The notes under the pieces are model-generated. The model was not told the DNA's origin. It did no database searches and saw only the letters and a program-made list of their open reading frames with translations. The position numbers and the translations under genes were made by a program. From positions 1 through 8,580 of the forward strand of contig NZ_JAQOWX010000172.1 in assembly GCF_028462495.1 (NCBI RefSeq): a stretch of DNA of 8,580 nt. Reading direction: 5' to 3'. Origin of the DNA: Roseateles_E sp005503085 (GTDB lineage: Bacteria; Pseudomonadota; Gammaproteobacteria; Burkholderiales; Burkholderiaceae_C). The stretch's first letter is position 1. Each line of letters opens with the position of its first letter. Positions 5,401-8,580 of the stretch are shown one piece after another.

Positions 5401-8274
5401 TCAGCGCGCAGCGGTCGCAGCATCGGCACCGCTGCCCAGGCCGGCGACCAGCTGGGCCACCTGGCGGGCCACGCCCTGCTGGGCCTGGGCGACCTCGGCG
5501 ATCTGGCGGATCGAGTCGCTGGTCTTGCCGGCGCTGGAGACAATGCCCTCGAAGGCATCACGCGCCCTGGCCGAACGCTCCGAGCCGGCATCGACCCGCT
5601 CGCCCGATTCCTCGATCAGCTTGGTGATCGCGTGGGCCGCCTCCGAGCTGCGCTCGGCCAGGCGCCGCACCTCGCCGGCCACCACCGAGAAGCCCAGCCC
5701 GTGCTCGCCGGCCCGGGCGGCCTCGATCGCGGCATTGAAAGCCAGCAGATTGGTCTGGGCCGCGATATCGCCGACCACCCGCACGATATCGCCGATCTGG
5801 CGACTGCTGGTCTGGATCAGCTCGATCGACTCGATGGCCTTCTGCAGCGCCGCAAAACCCTGCTGGGCGTTCTCCTGGGTGGCCCCGGCCAGCGCGGCGG
5901 CGGCCTGGGTCGACTGGCCGATGCGGGCGATCGCCTGGTCGAGCTCGCTGATCGTCGCGCCCATCGCGCCGGTCTTCTGGCGCACATCCCGCTCCAGCCG
6001 CACCTGGTCGCTGACGTCCACCGCGTACTTGATGACACCGCGCGGCTGGCCCTTCATGTCGAAGATCGGGCTGTAGGTGGCCAGTATCCAGACCTCGCGA
6101 TTGAACTTGCCGACGCGCTGGAAGCGGCCGCTGCGAGGCTCGCCCTTGCCCAGGCGCAGCCAGAAGTCGCGGTACTCCTCCGAGGTGATGTACTCGGGCG
6201 GGCAGAAGCTGCTGTGGTGCCGGCCGACCACCTCGCGCAGGCTGTAGCCCATGGTGCGCAGAAAATTGTCGTTGGCGGCCAGCACATTGCCGTCCAGATC
6301 GAACTCGATCGCGCCCAGACCCAGGTCCACCGCCCTGACCCGGCTCTCCACCTCGCTGCTGCGGATCTTGGCGGCGGTGACATCGATCGCGTACTTGACG
6401 ATCTTGGTGATGCGGCCCTCGGGATTCATGATGGGGTTGTAGGTGGCCTGGATCCAGACCTCCTTGCCGTTCTTGCCTACGCGCTTGTACTCGCCGCTGT
6501 CGAACTCGCCGCGCGCCAGCTTGTCCCAGAAACCCAGATAGGCCTCGCTGCTGGCATAGGCCGGGTCGCAGAAGATGCGGTGGTGCTTGCCGCGCACCTC
6601 CTCCAGTGCATAGCCCATCAGCTGCAGGAAGTTGGCATTGGCCGTCAAGACCTGACCCNCCTCCTCCAGTGCATAGCCCATCAGCTGCAGGAAGTTGGCA
6701 TTGGCCGTCAAGACCTGACCCTTGAGGTCGAACTCGATCACCGCCTGGGCACGGCTGATTGCGTTGACCTTGCCCTGGAACTCGGCATTGCTGAGTCTGG
6801 CCTCGGTCACGTCATGGGCAAACTTGACGATCTTCAGCGGCCGGCCTTCGAAGTCGAAGATCGGGTTGTAGGTGGCCTGCAGCCACAGCTCCTGGCCCTG
6901 CTTGGTCAGACGCTTGTAGATGCCGCCGTCGAACTCGCCGCGACCGAGTTTCTGCCAGAAGCGCTGGTAGTCCTCGCCGGCCGCGTACTCGGGCTCGCAG
7001 AACATGCGGTGGTGCTTGCCGCGCAACTCCTCGATGTTGTAGCCGACCAGCTGCAGAAAGCGTTCGTTGGCGTCCAGGATATGGCCGCGCAGATCGAATT
7101 CGACGACCGCCTGCGAGCGCGAGATCGCCGCCACCTTGCCCTCGGCCTCGGCGGCGCGCAGCTTGGCACCGGTGATGTCGTAGGCAAACTTGACGATCTT
7201 GAAGGGCTTGCCATCGAGATCCAGGATGGGGTTGTAGGAAGCCTGGATCCAGACCTCCTTGCCGTTCTTGCCCAGGCGCTTGTACTCGCCGCCGTCGATC
7301 TCGCCGGCACGCAAGCGGGTCCACAGCGCGGCGTACTCCGGGCTTTGCGCATACTCTGTCTCGCAGAACATGCTGTGATGCTGACCCCGCACCTCGGCCA
7401 GGCTATAGCCCATCAGCTCCTGGAAGTTCTTGTTGGCATCCAGCACGCGGCCCTGCAGATCGAACTCGATCACCGCCTGGGCGCGATTGATGGCCGCCAC
7501 CTTGCCCAGCAGCTCGGCATTGCCCAGCTTGCCGGCCGTGATGTCCAGCACGTACTCGACCACACGCAGCGGCAGCCCGTCCACGCCCAGCACCAGGTTG
7601 TAGCTGGAGCGCACATAGACCTTGCGGCCATCGGCGGCCAGGCGGACGAACTCACCTTCCTGCGACTCGCCGGCGCGCAGCCGCTCCCACAGGCGCTTGA
7701 ACTCGGGCCCCGCCGCATAGTCGGGCTCGCACAGCAACGCATAGGGCTGGCCCTTCAGCTCGGCCAGGCTGCGGCCTATCAGGGTCTGGAAGTTGTCGTT
7801 GGCGCTCAGCATGAGGCCGTCCAGATCGCATTCCACCACCGCCTGCACCCGCGAGATCGCGCCGACCCGCGCGTTCAGGTCGGCCGCCGCCAGGCGCTGC
7901 CTGGTGGTATCCAGCGCCACCAGGGTCAACCGGCTGCGCGCCTCGTTGGCAAACAGCCAGCCCTCCAGCATCAAGGTCGCGCCCCCGTCGCCGGGCCGCG
8001 CCGGCAAGGTGATTGCGGCAGCGCCGTCGGCGGCACCCAGCGCGGCATTCCAGGCCGTGCGCATGGCCGGCAGATCCAGGCCCAGCAGGGTGTCGCGGTC
8101 GACGCTGCCGAGCCGCCCACGCTCCAGCGCCAAGGTCTGCAGGGCCAGCTCGTTGGCATCCAGCAGCAGCCCGCTGCTGACCTCGAATACCAGGGTCAGG
8201 TATTGCTGGTTCAGCGCATGGGCCAGCGCCGCTATCGGCACCTCGGACAGCTGGGGAATTGACGAGTAAGTCAT
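5401..8274 (-). CDS. Soluble multi-PAS methyl-accepting chemotaxis protein (contains assembly join)
   Basis: The reading frame encodes 957 residues as given, probably 936 in reality. The order is a degenerate PAS domain (about 18-125), five similar PAS domains starting near 139, 261, 383, 505 and 648, and an MCP signalling domain (about 758-957). The hairpin tip reads DIAAQTNLLAFNAAIEAARA (836-855), followed by GE and GFSVVAGEVRRLAERS. There is no signal peptide or membrane segment, so it is a cytoplasmic receptor that should signal through CheW and CheA. The layout recalls BdlA-type PAS-PAS-MCP proteins, but with more PAS units. PAS units 3-6 carry a His-His-x-x-Phe-Cys motif; unit 2 keeps only the Cys. 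No C-terminal CheR-binding pentapeptide is seen. AGGGAG five bases upstream supports the ATG at 8274. The PAS ligand (heme, flavin or none) cannot be decided. The undetermined base at 6659 gives one unknown residue (539) and a false 21-residue duplication. Confidence 0.92.
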   Translation of the reverse strand: MTYSSIPQLSEVPIAALAHALNQQYLTLVFEVSSGLLLDANELALQTLALERGRLGSVDRDTLLGLDLPAMRTAWNAALGAADGAAAITLPARPGDGGATLMLEGWLFANEARSRLTLVALDTTRQRLAAADLNARVGAISRVQAVVECDLDGLMLSANDNFQTLIGRSLAELKGQPYALLCEPDYAAGPEFKRLWERLRAGESQEGEFVRLAADGRKVYVRSSYNLVLGVDGLPLRVVEYVLDITAGKLGNAELLGKVAAINRAQAVIEFDLQGRVLDANKNFQELMGYSLAEVRGQHHSMFCETEYAQSPEYAALWTRLRAGEIDGGEYKRLGKNGKEVWIQASYNPILDLDGKPFKIVKFAYDITGAKLRAAEAEGKVAAISRSQAVVEFDLRGHILDANERFLQLVGYNIEELRGKHHRMFCEPEYAAGEDYQRFWQKLGRGEFDGGIYKRLTKQGQELWLQATYNPIFDFEGRPLKIVKFAHDVTEARLSNAEFQGKVNAISRAQAVIEFDLKGQVLTANANFLQLMGYALEEXGQVLTANANFLQLMGYALEEVRGKHHRIFCDPAYASSEAYLGFWDKLARGEFDSGEYKRVGKNGKEVWIQATYNPIMNPEGRITKIVKYAIDVTAAKIRSSEVESRVRAVDLGLGAIEFDLDGNVLAANDNFLRTMGYSLREVVGRHHSSFCPPEYITSEEYRDFWLRLGKGEPRSGRFQRVGKFNREVWILATYSPIFDMKGQPRGVIKYAVDVSDQVRLERDVRQKTGAMGATISELDQAIARIGQSTQAAAALAGATQENAQQGFAALQKAIESIELIQTSSRQIGDIVRVVGDIAAQTNLLAFNAAIEAARAGEHGLGFSVVAGEVRRLAERSSEAAHAITKLIEESGERVDAGSERSARARDAFEGIVSSAGKTSDSIRQIAEVAQAQQGVARQVAQLVAGLGSGADAATAAR
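5968..7860 (-). repeat. Five tandem PAS units, 366-base (122-residue) period
   Basis: Equivalent positions of the (S/N)R-x-QAV-(I/V)-E-(F/C)-DL unit start fall at residues 141, 263, 385 and 507. The fifth is at 650, which becomes 629 once the 21-residue artefact is removed. Every step is exactly 122 residues with no insertion or deletion. Similarity persists in DNA: 6446-6477 and 7241-7272 are identical over 32 bases, and the match extends to 47 bases with two differences (6431-6477 and 7226-7272). Approximate units are 7495-7860, 7129-7494, 6763-7128, 6334-6762 (inflated by 63 bases) and 5968-6333, the last including the start of the signalling helix. Confidence 0.88.
6597..6721. repeat. 62-base exact direct repeat around a single N: unresolved contig join
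   Basis: Bases 6597-6658 and 6660-6721 are identical, with one undetermined base at 6659. The 63-base spacing keeps the frame open and duplicates 20 residues (GQVLTANANFLQLMGYALEE) plus one unknown residue inside PAS unit 5. Removing one copy and the N restores a PAS domain of the same length as its neighbours. A shared 62-base end is what two adjacent contigs from a k=63 de Bruijn assembly would have. It is read as an artefact, not biology. Confidence 0.9.
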
Positions 8275-8279
8275 TTTTT

Positions 8280-8285
8280 CTCCCT
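8280..8285 (-). promoter_or_regulatory. Ribosome-binding site of the receptor gene
   Basis: On the minus strand AGGGAG is followed by five A bases and then the ATG at 8274. It supports this start, which also gives the complete N-terminal PAS-like domain. Confidence 0.75.
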
Positions 8286-8311
8286 GTGGCCGCTGCGTCG
8301 GGCGCGGCCAC
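8286..8311 (-). other. Perfect 8-bp stem hairpin in the receptor leader
   Basis: GTGGCCGC (8286-8293) and GCGGCCAC (8304-8311) form a perfect GC-rich stem with a ten-base loop, immediately upstream of the receptor's ribosome-binding site. On the minus strand it is followed by purines (AGGGAGAAAAA), not a T tract, so it is not a standard intrinsic terminator in that direction. It could stabilise or process a transcript from upstream, or affect ribosome access. Function is inferred. Confidence 0.5.
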
Positions 8312-8313
8312 CC

Positions 8314-8343
8314 ATCCTAGTGACAGCGGGGCAAGGCGGTCAA
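8314..8343 (-). promoter_or_regulatory. Candidate sigma-70 promoter for the receptor-CheW pair
   Basis: Read on the minus strand, TTGACC (8343-8338; five of six matches to the -35 consensus) is followed 18 bases later by TAGGAT (8319-8314; four of six matches to the -10). The -35 overlaps the stop codon of the upstream gene. Transcription would begin near 8307, leaving a leader of about 33 bases. That start would cut into the hairpin stem at 8286-8311, so the promoter and the hairpin are partly competing readings. No convincing FliA (sigma-28) flagellar promoter was seen here. Confidence 0.3.
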
Positions 8344-8580
8344 TCGCGGCGTGGCGCAGACTGCACGATGCTCAAGCGCTCGCGCAGCGCCTCGGGCTCG
8401 AAGGGGCTCCAGTCGGGCCGCTGCTGCTCGTAGAAGCCGTAGAGCCGCTCCAGATTTCTGAGCAGCTGGGCGTTGTCCGGTGCCAGCGCCAGCGCGGCCA
8501 TCAGCTCGCGCGACAGCCGCGCGGCGCTGTCGGCGGTCAAGGCTGCGGGGCCTGCGGTCACGCGCGCCAGCGCCGCCAGC
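8340..8580 (-). CDS. C-terminal part of an unrecognised protein, runs off the window edge
   Basis: The frame is open from the right edge to TGA at 8340-8342, giving 79 visible residues. It is mostly helical and Ala/Leu-rich, with a segment LAPDNAQLLRNLERLYGFYE that resembles a TPR helix pair or a small helical bundle, then a PDWSPFEPEALRERL tail ending in QSAPRRD. A GTG at 8561 could start a 73-residue protein, but in-frame coding-like sequence (LAALAR) precedes it, so this is more likely the end of a longer gene. It lies 65 bases before the receptor gene on the same strand and may belong to the same operon. I do not recognise the family. A flagellar or chemotaxis helper is only a guess from position. 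Confidence 0.6.
   Translation of the reverse strand, partial: LAALARVTAGPAALTADSAARLSRELMAALALAPDNAQLLRNLERLYGFYEQQRPDWSPFEPEALRERLSIVQSAPRRD

Noticed and set aside
5394..5591. A longer start for the triple-CheW protein within the receptor gene
   Set aside because: The added residues are an out-of-frame Arg/Pro-rich read of the receptor C-terminus; the ATG at 5393 has a ribosome-binding site and begins at the domain.
3798..5627. A 609-codon plus-strand frame opposite the triple-CheW gene
   Set aside because: Low-complexity Gln/Arg/Ala-rich translation antisense to a well-supported gene; a shadow of codon bias.
6597..6721. A genuine 21-residue tandem duplication within PAS unit 5
   Set aside because: The single undetermined base, the exactness of both copies and the restored 122-residue period on removal point to an assembly join.
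5083..8262. A 1059-codon open frame on the plus strand across nearly the whole receptor gene
   Set aside because: It is antisense to a clear PAS-MCP gene, its translation resembles no family, and long antisense frames are expected opposite genes with strong G/C third-position bias. Its apparent internal repeats simply mirror the PAS repeats.
8340..8580. Assignment of the right-edge fragment to FliS or another flagellar chaperone
   Set aside because: Helical composition and position fit loosely, but no diagnostic motif is visible and most of the gene is outside the window.

Overview
This window looks like chromosomal DNA of a high-GC betaproteobacterium. I infer Burkholderiales, perhaps the Roseateles/Rubrivivax/Leptothrix group, from the strong G/C third-position bias, the gene families present and the many multi-domain chemotaxis proteins; nothing here fixes the genus. 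It carries six complete protein genes and one partial gene, packed tightly. I see no RNA genes, insertion sequences, CRISPR arrays or attachment sites, and no gap longer than about 100 bases.

Left part (1-3952). A LysR-type regulator on the minus strand faces a plus-strand pair: a WrbA-type NAD(P)H:quinone oxidoreductase and a 12-helix MFS transporter whose start codon overlaps the wrbA stop (ATGA). The short AT-rich gap between the regulator and wrbA holds a good LysR-type operator (ATC-N9-GAT inside a larger inverted repeat) that touches the regulator's own start codon. The three genes look like a ligand-controlled unit for quinone or electrophile reduction and export; the ligand is unknown. 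Downstream on the same strand is a lone GT4-like glycosyltransferase with no visible sugar-polymer neighbours.

Right part (3927-8580, all minus strand). A chemosensory pair is read right to left. First comes a soluble methyl-accepting chemotaxis protein with one degenerate N-terminal PAS domain, five tandem PAS domains at an exact 122-residue period and a cytoplasmic signalling hairpin. Seven bases after its stop comes a protein made of three consecutive CheW domains. No CheA, CheR, CheB or CheY lies in the window, so the pair probably feeds a kinase encoded elsewhere. Upstream of the receptor is the C-terminal end of an unrecognised protein that runs off the right edge. The glycosyltransferase and triple-CheW genes converge and overlap tail to tail by 26 bases.

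The receptor gene contains a single undetermined base (6659) flanked by two identical 62-base copies. This is almost certainly an unresolved contig join: the flanking PAS repeats keep their 122-residue period only if 63 bases (21 codons) are removed. The real receptor should be about 936 rather than 957 residues. The features most worth following up are the exact PAS repeat with one cysteine per repeat, and its pairing with a triple-CheW adaptor.
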